Positions 8,479 through 18,126 are shown, counted from the stretch's first letter. The stretch is DNA of 64,000 nucleotides from Winslowiella arboricola (GCF_025527015.1 NZ_JAODIM010000038.1:1-64000), one strand, 5' to 3'. The notes: generated by a model not told the origin, from the sequence alone. Numbers and translations: made by a program.

Positions 8479-10764
8479 ATGAATCAGAGTCTGCTCGTCA
8501 CTAAACGCGATGGCCGCACAGAACGTATCAATCTTGATAAAATCCACCGGGTTCTCGACTGGGCGGCAGAAGGCCTGCAGAACGTCTCTGTTTCTCAGGT
8601 TGAGCTGCGTTCGCATATCCAGTTCTACGACGGCATCAGAACGTCCGATATCCACGAAACGGTGATCAAGGCGGCTGCCGACCTGATCTCTCGCGATGCG
8701 CCTGACTACCAATATATGGCTGCGCGCCTGGCGATTTTCCATCTGCGTAAAAAAGCCTACGGCCAGTTTGAACCGCCAAAACTGCTCGCTCAGGTCACGC
8801 GTATGATCGAGATGGGTAAATACGACAAACATCTGCTGGAAGACTACACGGAAGAAGAGTTCGAGCAGATGGACGGTTTTATCGACCACTGGCGTGATAT
8901 GAACTTCTCCTATGCCGCCGTTAAGCAGCTGGAAGGCAAATATCTGGTACAGAACCGCGTCAGCGGTGAAATCTACGAGAGTGCGCAGTTCCTCTATATT
9001 CTGGTTGCCGCCTGCCTGTTCTCCGGCTATCCGCGTGAAACCCGTCTGGATTACGTTAAGCGTTTCTACGATGCGATCTCCACCTTTAAAATCTCGCTGC
9101 CAACGCCAATTATGTCCGGCGTACGTACTCCGACCCGTCAGTTCAGCTCCTGCGTACTGATTGAGTGTGGCGACAGCCTTGATTCGATCAACGCCACCTC
9201 CAGCGCGATTGTGAAATACGTTTCGCAGCGCGCCGGTATCGGTATCAACGCTGGCCGCATTCGTGCGCTGGGTAGCCCGATCCGTGGCGGTGAAGCTTTC
9301 CACACCGGTTGTATCCCGTTCTACAAACACTTCCAGACTGCGGTGAAATCCTGTTCGCAGGGTGGCGTACGCGGTGGCGCCGCGACGCTGTTCTACCCGA
9401 TGTGGCATCTGGAAGTGGAAAGCCTGCTGGTGTTGAAAAACAACCGTGGCGTTGAAGGCAACCGCGTCCGTCATATGGACTATGGCGTGCAGATTAACAA
9501 ACTGATGTACACCCGCCTGCTGAAAGGTGGCGATATCACCCTGTTCAGTCCGTCAGACTGCCCGGGCCTGTACGATGCTTTCTTCGCCGATCAGGATGAG
9601 TTTGAGCGTCTGTACACCAAATATGAGAACGACGACAGCATCCGCAAACAGCGTGTAAAAGCGGTCGATCTGTTCTCACTGATGATGCAGGAACGCGCAT
9701 CGACTGGCCGTATCTATATTCAGAACGTCGATCACTGCAACACCCACAGCCCGTTCGATCCGGCTATCGCGCCAGTGCGCCAGTCCAACCTGTGCCTGGA
9801 AATTGCGCTGCCGACCAAACCGCTGCTGGATGTGAATGACGAAAACGGTGAGATTGCACTTTGTACGCTGTCCGCATTTAACCTCGGCGCGATCAACAGC
9901 CTCGACGATCTGGATGAGCTGGCAACCCTTGCGGTGCGTGCGCTTGACGCCCTGCTGGATTATCAGGACTACCCAATTCCGGCGGCACAGCGCGGGGCGA
10001 TGGGTCGTCGTACACTGGGTATCGGCGTAATCAACTATGCCTACTACCTGGCGAAACATGGCGTACGTTACTCCGATGGCAGCGCCAACAACCTGACGCA
10101 CAAAACATTCGAAGCGATTCAGTTCTATCTGCTGAAAGCGTCGAACGATCTGGCGAAAGAGCAAGGCGCCTGCCCGTGGTTTAACGAAACCACCTATGCG
10201 CAGGGCATCCTGCCAATCGATACTTACAAGAAAGATCTGGATGTGATCAGCAACGAGCCGTTGCATCTGGACTGGGAAGCGCTGCGTGAGGAGATTAAAA
10301 CTCACGGCCTGCGTAACTCGACGCTCTCTGCGCTGATGCCGTCTGAGACCTCTTCACAGATCTCGAACGCCACCAACGGCATTGAGCCGCCACGCGGCCA
10401 TATCAGTATTAAGGCGTCGAAAGACGGTATCCTGCGTCAGGTGGTGCCTGAGTATGAGCGTCTGAAAGATAACTATGAGCTGCTGTGGGATATGCCAAAT
10501 AACGACGGCTATCTGCAACTGGTGGGTCTGATGCAGAAGTTTATCGACCAGGCGATTTCATCCAACACCAACTACGACCCAACGCGCTTCGCCAACGGTC
10601 GCGTACCGATGAAACAGCTGCTGAAAGATCTGCTGACCGCCTATAAATTTGGCGTGAAAACGCTCTACTATCAGAACACCCGTGATGGCGCAGAAGATGC
10701 GCAGGACGATCTGGCACCGTCGATTCAGGATGATGGCTGCGAAAGTGGCGCCTGTAAGATTTAA
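8479..10764 (+). CDS. nrdA: Ribonucleoside-diphosphate reductase 1, alpha subunit
   Basis: Large subunit of class Ia ribonucleotide reductase; reduces ribonucleoside diphosphates to deoxy forms using the radical made in NrdB. It is 761 residues, identical in length to E. coli. Seen: N-terminal ATP-cone (VTKRDGRTERINLDKIHRVL), active-site cysteines in QFSSCVLIECG and in SNLCLEI / EIALCTLSAFN, and the C-terminal CESGACKI redox pair. First gene of nrdA-nrdB-yfaE, behind NrdR and DnaA sites. Confidence 0.98.
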   Translation: MNQSLLVTKRDGRTERINLDKIHRVLDWAAEGLQNVSVSQVELRSHIQFYDGIRTSDIHETVIKAAADLISRDAPDYQYMAARLAIFHLRKKAYGQFEPPKLLAQVTRMIEMGKYDKHLLEDYTEEEFEQMDGFIDHWRDMNFSYAAVKQLEGKYLVQNRVSGEIYESAQFLYILVAACLFSGYPRETRLDYVKRFYDAISTFKISLPTPIMSGVRTPTRQFSSCVLIECGDSLDSINATSSAIVKYVSQRAGIGINAGRIRALGSPIRGGEAFHTGCIPFYKHFQTAVKSCSQGGVRGGAATLFYPMWHLEVESLLVLKNNRGVEGNRVRHMDYGVQINKLMYTRLLKGGDITLFSPSDCPGLYDAFFADQDEFERLYTKYENDDSIRKQRVKAVDLFSLMMQERASTGRIYIQNVDHCNTHSPFDPAIAPVRQSNLCLEIALPTKPLLDVNDENGEIALCTLSAFNLGAINSLDDLDELATLAVRALDALLDYQDYPIPAAQRGAMGRRTLGIGVINYAYYLAKHGVRYSDGSANNLTHKTFEAIQFYLLKASNDLAKEQGACPWFNETTYAQGILPIDTYKKDLDVISNEPLHLDWEALREEIKTHGLRNSTLSALMPSETSSQISNATNGIEPPRGHISIKASKDGILRQVVPEYERLKDNYELLWDMPNNDGYLQLVGLMQKFIDQAISSNTNYDPTRFANGRVPMKQLLKDLLTAYKFGVKTLYYQNTRDGAEDAQDDLAPSIQDDGCESGACKI

Positions 10765-10793
10765 TTCGCGACGGCTTGCTGTTCCGTAATCCC

Positions 10794-10820
10794 TGATGGC
10801 CGGGCACTCCCCGGCCATCA
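10794..10820 (+). other. Perfect hairpin between nrdA and nrdB
   Basis: An 11-bp perfect stem (TGATGGCCGGG 10794-10804, CCCGGCCATCA 10810-10820) with the five-base loop CACTC, in the 79-base nrdA-nrdB gap and 24 bases before the nrdB ATG. No T-run follows, so it is not a classic terminator. It may stabilise mRNA or tune relative NrdA and NrdB output (inference). Confidence 0.75.
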
Positions 10821-10843
10821 CATTAGCTAACTGGATTTACACC

Positions 10844-11974
10844 ATGGCTTACACCACTTTTTCGCAGAATAAAAACAACCAGCTGAAAGAACCGATGTTC
10901 TTTGGTCAGCCGGTTAACGTAGCGCGTTTTGACCAGCAGAAATATGACATCTTTGAAAAGCTGATTGAAAAACAGCTCTCCTTCTTCTGGCGTCCGGAAG
11001 AAGTTGACGTCTCACGCGACCGTATCGACTATCAGGCGCTGCCGGATCATGAGAAGCATATCTTTATCAGTAACCTGAAGTATCAGACGCTGCTCGACTC
11101 CATTCAGGGTCGCAGCCCTAACGTCGCGCTGCTGCCGCTGATCTCGATCCCGGAGCTGGAAACCTGGGTCGAAACCTGGGCGTTCTCCGAGACCATTCAC
11201 TCGCGCTCTTACACCCATATTATCCGCAATATCGTCAACGATCCGGCACTGGTCTTTGATGATATCGTGACTAATGAACAGATTCTGTCGCGCGCCAAAG
11301 ATATCTCGGGTTACTACGACGATCTGATTGAGATGACCAGCTACTGGCATCTGCTGGGTGAAGGCACGCATCAGGTTAACGGCAAAACCGTTGAAGTCAG
11401 CCTGCGCGCCCTGAAAAAACAGCTGTATATCTGCCTGATGAGCGTCAATGCGCTGGAAGCGATCCGCTTCTATGTCAGCTTCGCCTGTTCATTTGCCTTT
11501 GCCGAGCGCGAACTGATGGAAGGCAACGCCAAAATCATCAAACTGATCGCCCGTGACGAAGCGCTGCATCTGACCGGCACCCAGCATATGCTGAACCTGC
11601 TGCGCAGCGGTGAAGACGACCCGGAAATGGCTGAGATTGCCCGTGAATGCCGTCAGGAGTGTTACGACCTGTTTGTGCTGGCAGCCCAGCAGGAGAAAGA
11701 GTGGGCGGAATACCTGTTCCGTGACGGCTCAATGATCGGTCTGAACAAAGATATTCTGTGGCAGTACATTGAGTACATCACCAATATCCGTATGAATGCG
11801 GTCGGTCTCGACCTGCCCTTCCAGACGCGATCCAACCCGATTCCGTGGATCAACTCCTGGCTGGTGTCCGATAACGTGCAGGTGGCACCGCAGGAAGTGG
11901 AAGTCAGCTCCTACCTCGTCGGCCAGATTGACTCCGAAGTCAACGGCGACGATTTCAGCGATTTCCAGCTGTAA
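10844..11974 (+). CDS. nrdB: Ribonucleoside-diphosphate reductase 1, beta subunit
   Basis: Small subunit carrying the di-iron centre and tyrosyl radical that starts catalysis in NrdA. It is 376 residues, as in E. coli, starting [23 protein letters not shown] 10844 is chosen over the in-frame upstream 10796 because it aligns with the family start. Iron-ligand segments [15 protein letters not shown] and [13 protein letters not shown] are present, as is the C-terminal tail ending DFQL that docks to NrdA. It sits four bases before yfaE. Confidence 0.98.
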   Translation: MAYTTFSQNKNNQLKEPMFFGQPVNVARFDQQKYDIFEKLIEKQLSFFWRPEEVDVSRDRIDYQALPDHEKHIFISNLKYQTLLDSIQGRSPNVALLPLISIPELETWVETWAFSETIHSRSYTHIIRNIVNDPALVFDDIVTNEQILSRAKDISGYYDDLIEMTSYWHLLGEGTHQVNGKTVEVSLRALKKQLYICLMSVNALEAIRFYVSFACSFAFAERELMEGNAKIIKLIARDEALHLTGTQHMLNLLRSGEDDPEMAEIARECRQECYDLFVLAAQQEKEWAEYLFRDGSMIGLNKDILWQYIEYITNIRMNAVGLDLPFQTRSNPIPWINSWLVSDNVQVAPQEVEVSSYLVGQIDSEVNGDDFSDFQL

Positions 11975-11977
11975 GCC

Positions 11978-12238
11978 ATGACCGCTTCAACCATTACCCT
12001 GCGCACTTCTGGTGCGCAGCTGCAATGCGATGATGACTATCCGTCACTGCTTGCCGCGCTGGAAGCCAATAAAACTTACATTGAATATCAGTGTCGGGAA
12101 GGTTTTTGCGGTTCCTGCCGGGTACGTCTGCTGAAAGGCGAAGTCTGCTATGCCGCGAAGCCAATTGCTTTTGTGCAGGAGGGCGAGATCCTGCCCTGCT
12201 GCTGCAAGGCGAAAGGTGATATTGAGATCGAGATTTAA
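11978..12238 (+). CDS. yfaE: YfaE 2Fe-2S ferredoxin for NrdB cofactor maintenance
   Basis: An 86-residue plant-type ferredoxin (E. coli 84). The cluster-binding cysteines are visible in CREGFCGSC and the later PCCCKAKG. In E. coli YfaE helps regenerate the diferric-tyrosyl radical cofactor of NrdB. The ATG lies three bases after the nrdB stop, so co-translation is likely. A REP cluster follows the stop codon. Confidence 0.95.
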   Translation: MTASTITLRTSGAQLQCDDDYPSLLAALEANKTYIEYQCREGFCGSCRVRLLKGEVCYAAKPIAFVQEGEILPCCCKAKGDIEIEI

Positions 12239-12250
12239 CAGTGGTGCGGC

Positions 12251-12362
12251 GGGCGGCGAGAACGCCGTCATTGCGGCCTGTGCAAATCATCTACACGGGC
12301 GGCGAGAACGCCGCCCCTACAGGATTGGATGGTTTTTTGTAAGGGCGGCGTTCTCGCCGCCC
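12251..12362. repeat. Three REP hairpins: two 46-bp-spaced, one inverted
   Basis: Cores at 12251, 12297-12316 (perfect, followed by CTAC) and 12343-12362 (perfect, opposite orientation, preceded by GTAA). The first two have their GAG motifs at 12258 and 12304, a 46-bp period. The second and third face each other and could form a larger fold. It lies between convergent yfaE and the CinA-like gene, suggesting a bidirectional transcript end. Confidence 0.85.
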
Positions 12363-12375
12363 GTCAAAGATAACC

Positions 12376-13572
12376 CTAAAGCTTAATCGTCTCCACCACA
12401 TCAATCCAGCCATGACCGCTAGTCACCGCCTCAGCTTTCAGCCAGCGGCGCAGCATATTCATCGCCATCATCGCCACCACTTCCTGGCGGGTTTTCAGCC
12501 CGTGACGGCTGACGTTAAACTTCACCAGCTGCGCAAAAGTACCGTCCGGCGTATGCAGGGCAAAACCCAGCAGATCGTCATGATAGCCACCCACCACCAA
12601 CGCCAGCGATGAGCCATTGGTCTGCGCCAGTGCCTTACTGCGTGCGGCGATAGCCTGTAACGACTCCGGTTGCGATGGCAGAACATTGCCAGCCGCTAAA
12701 GCCACCTGTGCGGACGCCAGCTGCCACTGCAGCAAACCGGCGGTAAACTGCTCACTGACGCTTAACGTCAGCTGTTTCTCCTCCAGGGTTCGCGCCAGCA
12801 GCGCCGGTAAACCTTCGGTGCCTTCAAAAATGGTGCAGTCCGCCACCATAGTACGCACCTGCTGCCACGCCTGTTCCATCGCCGCACGCTGCGCCGCCGG
12901 GCCGGTCAGTTTCAGTTCGATAATCGGCATCGAAGAGCGATAACCCAGCACCGAACCTTCCGGCATGGTTAACACATCCAGCTCTGCCGCCAGATCGCTT
13001 TCACCACGGCCAAAAGTGGTAAGACGCAAACAGAGAGGGGGTTCAGGTAAGGTATAGCGCTGCTTCAGACGCGGCAGAATCTGCTGTTCAACCATCACTT
13101 TAAATTCTGACGGCACGCCAGGAGTAAAGAAGATCCAGCAGCGGTTAAGCTGAATGGCAAAACCACAGGCAGTTCCCACCGGGTTATCGATCAGCTCAGC
13201 GCCCGCCGGAATTTCCGCCTGCTTGCGGTTGCTCGGCGCCATCGGCTTACCGCGCCCGGCAAAGAAAGCTTCCATCTTCTCCAGCCACGCCTGATGAATC
13301 TCCAGTTCGACGCCCTGCGCGGTAGCCGCAGCCAGCGCGCTCAAATCGTCGCTGGTTGGCCCGAGTCCACCATTAACAATCAGCACGTCGGCAATCTGGC
13401 TGCGCTCTTGCAGGGCGCTTACCAGCGCCTGCAGGCTGTCGCCGACCGTCGAGCGTCCGGTCATCGGCAAACTATGCTGGAACAGCATATCCGCCAGCCA
13501 GGCGGCGTTAGTATCAACAATCTGTCCGTGTAGTACTTCATCGCCAGTTGAGAGCATTTCCACTCTTATCAC
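12376..13572 (-). CDS. CinA-like protein (YfaY), nicotinamide-nucleotide amidase family
   Basis: A 398-residue two-domain CinA homologue (E. coli YfaY 400). The N-terminal MoCF-like/COG1058 domain (about 1-165) carries LSTGDEVLHGQIVDTNAAWLA (starting near residue 7, read in parts) and NGGLGPTSDDLSALA. The C-terminal CinA domain has degenerate catalytic sites, as in YfaY, which is reported to lack the deamidase activity of PncC. The start is GTG at 13572 with GGAG a few bases upstream; it aligns with the E. coli M-L-K-V-E-M-L start, while ATG 13557 would lose five conserved residues. Confidence 0.92.
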   Translation of the reverse strand: MIRVEMLSTGDEVLHGQIVDTNAAWLADMLFQHSLPMTGRSTVGDSLQALVSALQERSQIADVLIVNGGLGPTSDDLSALAAATAQGVELEIHQAWLEKMEAFFAGRGKPMAPSNRKQAEIPAGAELIDNPVGTACGFAIQLNRCWIFFTPGVPSEFKVMVEQQILPRLKQRYTLPEPPLCLRLTTFGRGESDLAAELDVLTMPEGSVLGYRSSMPIIELKLTGPAAQRAAMEQAWQQVRTMVADCTIFEGTEGLPALLARTLEEKQLTLSVSEQFTAGLLQWQLASAQVALAAGNVLPSQPESLQAIAARSKALAQTNGSSLALVVGGYHDDLLGFALHTPDGTFAQLVKFNVSRHGLKTRQEVVAMMAMNMLRRWLKAEAVTSGHGWIDVVETIKL

Positions 13573-13645
13573 TGTATTCTCCAGTCAGGTTCGCAAGCGG
13601 TAATTCAGACTGGCCGGAACTGGCAATGGCGTCAACCATTTCATT

Positions 13646-13670
13646 TCCCTCCCCCACCGATGGGGAGGGA
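13646..13670. terminator. Hairpin downstream of the sugar operon
   Basis: TCCCTCCCC (13646-13654) and GGGGAGGGA (13662-13670) form a perfect 9-bp stem with a seven-base loop, 18 bases after the kinase stop codon. There is no clear T-run on the minus strand, so intrinsic termination is uncertain. Confidence 0.45.
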
Positions 13671-13687
13671 GAGCAATCGACGGTGAT

Positions 13688-15172
13688 CTAAACCTGATAA
13701 CGACAACGCGCTACCGCCGCCAGCCAGCCCTGATAGTTTTGCCGGATTGATTGCGCCTGTGATTCGCGCGGGTATATCGTGCTGCCACCGCGTAGCGCAC
13801 TTAGTTCACTGCTTTCGCGCCACCAGCCCAGCTCCCGTCCGGCTAATACCGCGGCACCCAGCGCCGAAACTTCCGCCGTTGGCGCTTTAATTAACGGACG
13901 TTGCAACAAGTCGGCCTGAAACTGCATCAGCCAGCTATTCTCCGTCGCGCTGCCGTCGACACACAGCTGCGCCAGCGGCTGGCCTCCGGCCTGCTCCATA
14001 GCGAAAAACACATCGGCAATCTGAAACGCCACCGACTCCAGCGCTACCCGCGCCAGCACCTCCGGCGTGGCGGCGTCAGTCAGACCACAAATCAGCCCGC
14101 GCGCCTGCAGATCCCACCAGGGCGCCCCCAGTCCTGACAGCGCCGGAACAAAGTAAATACCCTGATTGCTGTCGCTGCGCTGCGCCATTTCCGTCAGCCG
14201 TTGTGGATCGTCCACCCCCAGCATCCGTGACAGCCAGGCGGCGCCGGAGCCGGTATGAGTAATATTACCTTCAAAAGCGTAGCGCAGCTGACCATCATGC
14301 CAGGCCAGTGTGGTACTTAAACCGCCATCGCTGATTACCGCTGCCGGCATCGACATCATCAGTGAAGAACCGGTGCCGTAGGTGGCTTTAATCACTTCAC
14401 CGCGCGTGGCGCACTGCGCATAGAGCGCGGCATGGGAATCGCCAATCAGCGCCAGAACCGGCGTGCCGACGGCCAGCCCGGCGATATCCTGAAGCTGCAC
14501 CGTGCCATGATCTGCCGCCGAAGGCTGCACCTCCGGCAACGCCTCACGCGGCACCTTAAACAGCCCGAGTAAACGATCATCCCACTGCGCCTGATGGATA
14601 TTAAACAACTGGGTACGCGACGCATTGGCGTAATCGGTGACAAACTGCTGCCCGGCGGTCAGCTGCCAGCACAACCAGCTATCAACCGTGCCGATACAGA
14701 GTTCACCTGCCGCCGCACGCTGATAACCGTCGGCGATCGCCGCCAGCATGCCGGTCACTTTAGCGGCGGGAAACATCGGATCCACCGCCAGCCCGGTCAG
14801 CGAGGAGATCAGCGGCTGCTGCCCGCTCTGCTGTAATTCACGGCACAGTGCTTCCGAACGGCGATCCTGCCAGCTGACCAGCGGCGTCAGCGGCTGGCCA
14901 TCACTGCGCTGCCAGATCATAATCGACTCACGCTGATTGCTGATCGCCACTGCCGCCACCGTCGCGCCGCCACACTGCGCCAGACAGTCGCCGATCGCCT
15001 GACGCACCGCCTGCCAGATCACCAGCGGATCCTGCTCCGCCAGCCCCGGCTGCGGATGGAAAATCTGCAGCGGCTGACTGGCGCGCGCCACTACCCGGCC
15101 ATCACCATCGACGGCAATAGCTTTGGCATTAGTGGTGCCTTCATCGATAGCCAAAATTAGCGGGCCTGACAT
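13688..15172 (-). CDS. FGGY-family carbohydrate kinase of the split-transketolase operon
   Basis: A 494-residue sugar kinase. It has the N-terminal phosphate loop AIDEGTTNAKAIAVD, the SNQRESIMIW segment, GDSHAALYAQ and ATYGTGSSLMMS, all typical of FGGY kinases (glycerol kinase, xylulokinase, LsrK). ATG 15172 is chosen with GGGAG upstream, directly after the transketolase stop codon; an in-frame start at 15190 overlaps the previous gene. Its place after a two-piece transketolase suggests it phosphorylates a ketose that becomes the transketolase substrate. The arrangement resembles the D-apulose kinase step (AplK) of D-apiose catabolism, but the substrate cannot be read from the sequence. Confidence 0.88.
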   Translation of the reverse strand: MSGPLILAIDEGTTNAKAIAVDGDGRVVARASQPLQIFHPQPGLAEQDPLVIWQAVRQAIGDCLAQCGGATVAAVAISNQRESIMIWQRSDGQPLTPLVSWQDRRSEALCRELQQSGQQPLISSLTGLAVDPMFPAAKVTGMLAAIADGYQRAAAGELCIGTVDSWLCWQLTAGQQFVTDYANASRTQLFNIHQAQWDDRLLGLFKVPREALPEVQPSAADHGTVQLQDIAGLAVGTPVLALIGDSHAALYAQCATRGEVIKATYGTGSSLMMSMPAAVISDGGLSTTLAWHDGQLRYAFEGNITHTGSGAAWLSRMLGVDDPQRLTEMAQRSDSNQGIYFVPALSGLGAPWWDLQARGLICGLTDAATPEVLARVALESVAFQIADVFFAMEQAGGQPLAQLCVDGSATENSWLMQFQADLLQRPLIKAPTAEVSALGAAVLAGRELGWWRESSELSALRGGSTIYPRESQAQSIRQNYQGWLAAVARCRYQV

Positions 15173-15174
15173 GG

Positions 15175-16119
15175 TTATTCTCCCTGGCACATCTGCACGG
15201 CGCTGTTAACCACGCCGGCAGCATCAATACCGTGACGCGCGCGGGTTGAAGCGCGATCGCCGGCAATCGCATATTCACCGTCGGCAATCCCCAGTCGTTT
15301 CAGCCTGACGCCGCCGCCACCTTCCGCCAGCACTTCCGCCACCAGGCTGCCGACGCCGCCATTGATGTTGTGCTCTTCTACGGTAATCACTCTGGCATAC
15401 TGATTTAGCAGGTTGTGCAGCGCCTGGGTATCACAAGGTCTGATCGATGCGATGCTGATCACAGCTGCCGAAATACCCTGCTGTTCCAGCGCTGCGGCGG
15501 CGTCGACAATCTCATGCACCGTCGAGCCCATCGCCACCAGCGCAATATCTTTGCCACTGCGTAACTGGTCAATATGGCCGGGGACAAACCGGTAACTGTC
15601 ATCGTGCAGTTCCGGCAACGCCTTACCGTCGAGACGGATATACACCGGACCAACATGTTCCAGCGCATAGTCAATAATCTGGCGGCACTCAATCGGGCAG
15701 GAAGGGGCGTAGATTTCGATATTGCCGAAGCCACGCATCACCGCAATATCGTCGATACTGTGATGGGTGCTGGCCAGCGGGCCATAGCTGGCGCCAGCAT
15801 TCAGCCCGAACAACTTAACGTTGGTGTTGTTGTAGCAGATATCGACTTTTACCTGCTCGTTAGCGCGTGAGATAAGAAACGGCGCGGCATTACAGGTTAC
15901 CGCCACTTTGCCGCCAATCGCCAGACCGGCGGCGGCACCCACCAGCGTCTGTTCGGCGATGCCGACGTTTACCAGCCGGCCGGGAAACTGTTTAATAAAC
16001 GGCGAGATTTTGGCGGTGGAGGTCGAATCGGCCACTACCGGCACCAGATCGACACCGCGTTCTACCGCATCGATAAAGGCCTGTACCATCACGTCGGCCA
16101 AATGTGCTGAATTACTCAT
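15175..16119 (-). CDS. Transketolase, C-terminal subunit
   Basis: A 314-residue protein equal to the pyrimidine-binding and C-terminal domains of transketolase. Seen: the GIAEQTLVGAAAGLA motif (the Glu that activates thiamine diphosphate), then ASYGPLASTHHSIDDIAVMRG (read in parts) and a swivelling domain with TVEEHNINGG. It overlaps the N-terminal subunit gene by eight bases, indicating translational coupling into a two-chain enzyme. Two-gene transketolases occur in accessory sugar pathways, including apulose-4-phosphate transketolase (AptA/AptB). Confidence 0.9.
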   Translation of the reverse strand: MSNSAHLADVMVQAFIDAVERGVDLVPVVADSTSTAKISPFIKQFPGRLVNVGIAEQTLVGAAAGLAIGGKVAVTCNAAPFLISRANEQVKVDICYNNTNVKLFGLNAGASYGPLASTHHSIDDIAVMRGFGNIEIYAPSCPIECRQIIDYALEHVGPVYIRLDGKALPELHDDSYRFVPGHIDQLRSGKDIALVAMGSTVHEIVDAAAALEQQGISAAVISIASIRPCDTQALHNLLNQYARVITVEEHNINGGVGSLVAEVLAEGGGGVRLKRLGIADGEYAIAGDRASTRARHGIDAAGVVNSAVQMCQGE

Positions 16120-16942
16120 CTTTCAACTCCTCCATCGCCAGCTCAATCTCATCGCCTTTTGGCACCCGGTGATGCCACTCGGGCTTGCTCTGAATAAAGG
16201 AGATGCCAAAGCCTTTTTCGGTATGGGCAATCACCACATTCGGCTTGCCGTTGGCGGGCAGATTTTCCAGCGTCTCCACCACCGCACGCATATCATTACC
16301 GGCGCATTCAGTGACGTTCATACCGAATGCCCGCCATTTCTCATCCAGCGGATCGGTATTAAGAATGTCGCTGGTGGCGCCCGCCAGTTGCAGTTTGTTT
16401 TTGTCAGTAATAATGGTCAGATTATCGAGACCGTAATGGGCCGCCACTAACGCCGCTTCCCAGTTGCTGCCCTCCGCCAGTTCACCATCACCGGTCACCG
16501 CAAACACCCGCCGCTTGCTGTTATCTTTCTTCGCCGCCAGCGCGATACCGACCGCCACCGGCAGGCCATGCCCGAGTGCGCCGGTATTCAGTTCGATGCC
16601 CGGGGTTTTGTGTTTCACCGGATGGCCCGGCAAATGTGAGTCGGCATGCTGATAGGTCGGCAGCCAGCTTTCCGGGAAATAACCCGCTTCTGCCAGCACG
16701 CAGTAGTAGCCACCAACCGCATGCCCTTTTGACTGGATGTAAATATCGCGCGTCGCATCCTCTGTACGATCCGGTGCGCAATCCAGCAAACGAAAATAGA
16801 GCGCGGTGAGAATTTCCACCTGTGACAAATCGGCGCCGGTATGCCCGCCTGCCGGGCTGTTGGCATTCAGCATGATGATGCGACGGCGAATAGCCCGCGC
16901 TTTCTTTTCCAGCTGTTCCACAGAGAGTTTGAACGGATTCAT
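16112..16942 (-). CDS. Transketolase, N-terminal subunit
   Basis: A 276-residue thiamine-diphosphate-binding half of transketolase. The TPP motif is clear: VTGDGELAEGSNWEAAL, then a conserved Asn in ITDKNKLQ. SKGHAVGGYY and GALGHGLPVAVGIA are further transketolase hallmarks. It is separated from the permease gene by 75 bases that hold a palindrome like those upstream of the binding-protein gene, so it may have its own regulated promoter within the operon. Confidence 0.92.
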   Translation of the reverse strand: MNPFKLSVEQLEKKARAIRRRIIMLNANSPAGGHTGADLSQVEILTALYFRLLDCAPDRTEDATRDIYIQSKGHAVGGYYCVLAEAGYFPESWLPTYQHADSHLPGHPVKHKTPGIELNTGALGHGLPVAVGIALAAKKDNSKRRVFAVTGDGELAEGSNWEAALVAAHYGLDNLTIITDKNKLQLAGATSDILNTDPLDEKWRAFGMNVTECAGNDMRAVVETLENLPANGKPNVVIAHTEKGFGISFIQSKPEWHHRVPKGDEIELAMEELKDE

Positions 16943-16971
16943 AGCAACCTCTTTGAATTTAAAATCAATTA

Positions 16972-16985
16972 CGAATAATTATTCG
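16972..16985. promoter_or_regulatory. Operator-like palindrome before the transketolase genes
   Basis: CGAATAATTATTCG is a perfect 14-bp palindrome, 30 bases upstream of the transketolase N ATG. It shares the GAATA-WW-TATTC core with the palindrome upstream of the binding-protein gene. It is a candidate binding site for the SorC-type regulator encoded nearby (inference). Confidence 0.6.
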
Positions 16986-17017
16986 CAACCGGTAAAAAAA
17001 ATGACATCAGCGGCCGC

Positions 17018-18124
17018 CTACTGGCGGCTGGCTTCGCCCTGCTGTATCACCGCTTTCTGCGCCACCACTGCGGCTTTCTGCTGCATACGGTTTTGCATCT
17101 GGTCAATAATCACCGCCACAATAATCACGATGCCCTTAATCACCATCTGCCAGAATTCGCTGACGCCCATCATAATCAGACCATCGGCAAGAAAGCCGAT
17201 AACAAAAGCCCCAATCAGCGTGCCAATAATGGTGCCGCGCCCACCGGCCAGTGAGGTGCCACCCAGTACCACCGCCGCAATCGCATTCATCTCAAAGGCA
17301 GTACCGTTCGCCGGATGGCTGGCCACCAGCTGTGATGACACCACAATGCCGGCAATCGCCGCGCAGAAACCCGACAGCATATACACCAGAATCTTGACCT
17401 GCTTAACCCGCACGCCGGACAGCTCCGCCGCCTTTTCGTTATCACCAATCGCATACACCTGACGACCAAACGGCAGCCGTCTGGCGACATAACCAATCAG
17501 CAGCGCCAGCACAATCATCATCCAGATGGCGTACGGCAAACCAAACAGCGTGCCGGAACCGATCAGCTCGAAACCGGTATTACCCAGCTGCGGATTGCCC
17601 CCCAGCGCCGGGAAGGTTTCCCCCCCTGAGGTCAGCATCGCCGCCCCGCGCAGGATATACATGGTGCCGAGCGTGCAGATAAACGGCGCGACGTTATAGC
17701 GGGTAATAATCCAGCCATTTCCGGCGCCAATCAGTGCGCCAATCAGCAACACCACCGGCACAATCACCCAGACGCTGGGGAAAATCGCGATGCCAAACAT
17801 CGGCAGTACAATGCCTTTGGTGATCAGCCAGCCGGCCACCATGCCGCACAGGCCCAGCGTGGCGCCGATCGACAGATCGATACCGGCGGTGATAATCACA
17901 AAGGTGATCCCCAGCGCCAGGAAGGCGTTAATGGCAATATGCTTAATCATGATCACCATGCTGCCCAGCGCGAGAAAGTCCGGTACGGTAAAGGCAAAGA
18001 AACCGACAATCAGAAACAGTGCGATAAAGGTCCGCATCTTTAACAACAGTAAAATCAGGCTCTCGCGCGAATTAAACGCCCGGACCGGATGCGCTGCCAC
18101 CGCAACGTTATGGCTATTTTTCAT
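17018..18124 (-). CDS. Sugar ABC transporter permease (RbsC type)
   Basis: A 368-residue inner-membrane permease with about ten hydrophobic segments and the RbsC-family motifs GITFVIITAGIDLSIGA and AAVVLGGTSLAGGRGTIIGT (start of the conserved cytoplasmic EAA-like loop). ATG 18124 is preferred: it lies just after the ATPase stop codon with AGGGG upstream, while the TTG at 18130 would overlap it. It forms one transporter with the ATPase and binding protein; the family imports pentoses and similar sugars. Confidence 0.92.
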   Translation of the reverse strand: MKNSHNVAVAAHPVRAFNSRESLILLLLKMRTFIALFLIVGFFAFTVPDFLALGSMVIMIKHIAINAFLALGITFVIITAGIDLSIGATLGLCGMVAGWLITKGIVLPMFGIAIFPSVWVIVPVVLLIGALIGAGNGWIITRYNVAPFICTLGTMYILRGAAMLTSGGETFPALGGNPQLGNTGFELIGSGTLFGLPYAIWMMIVLALLIGYVARRLPFGRQVYAIGDNEKAAELSGVRVKQVKILVYMLSGFCAAIAGIVVSSQLVASHPANGTAFEMNAIAAVVLGGTSLAGGRGTIIGTLIGAFVIGFLADGLIMMGVSEFWQMVIKGIVIIVAVIIDQMQNRMQQKAAVVAQKAVIQQGEASRQ

Positions 18125-18126
18125 TA

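Noticed and set aside
8416-9474. A 352-codon minus-strand frame opposite nrdA
   Set aside because: It is antisense to conserved nrdA and covers its promoter boxes; no ribosome site or family match.
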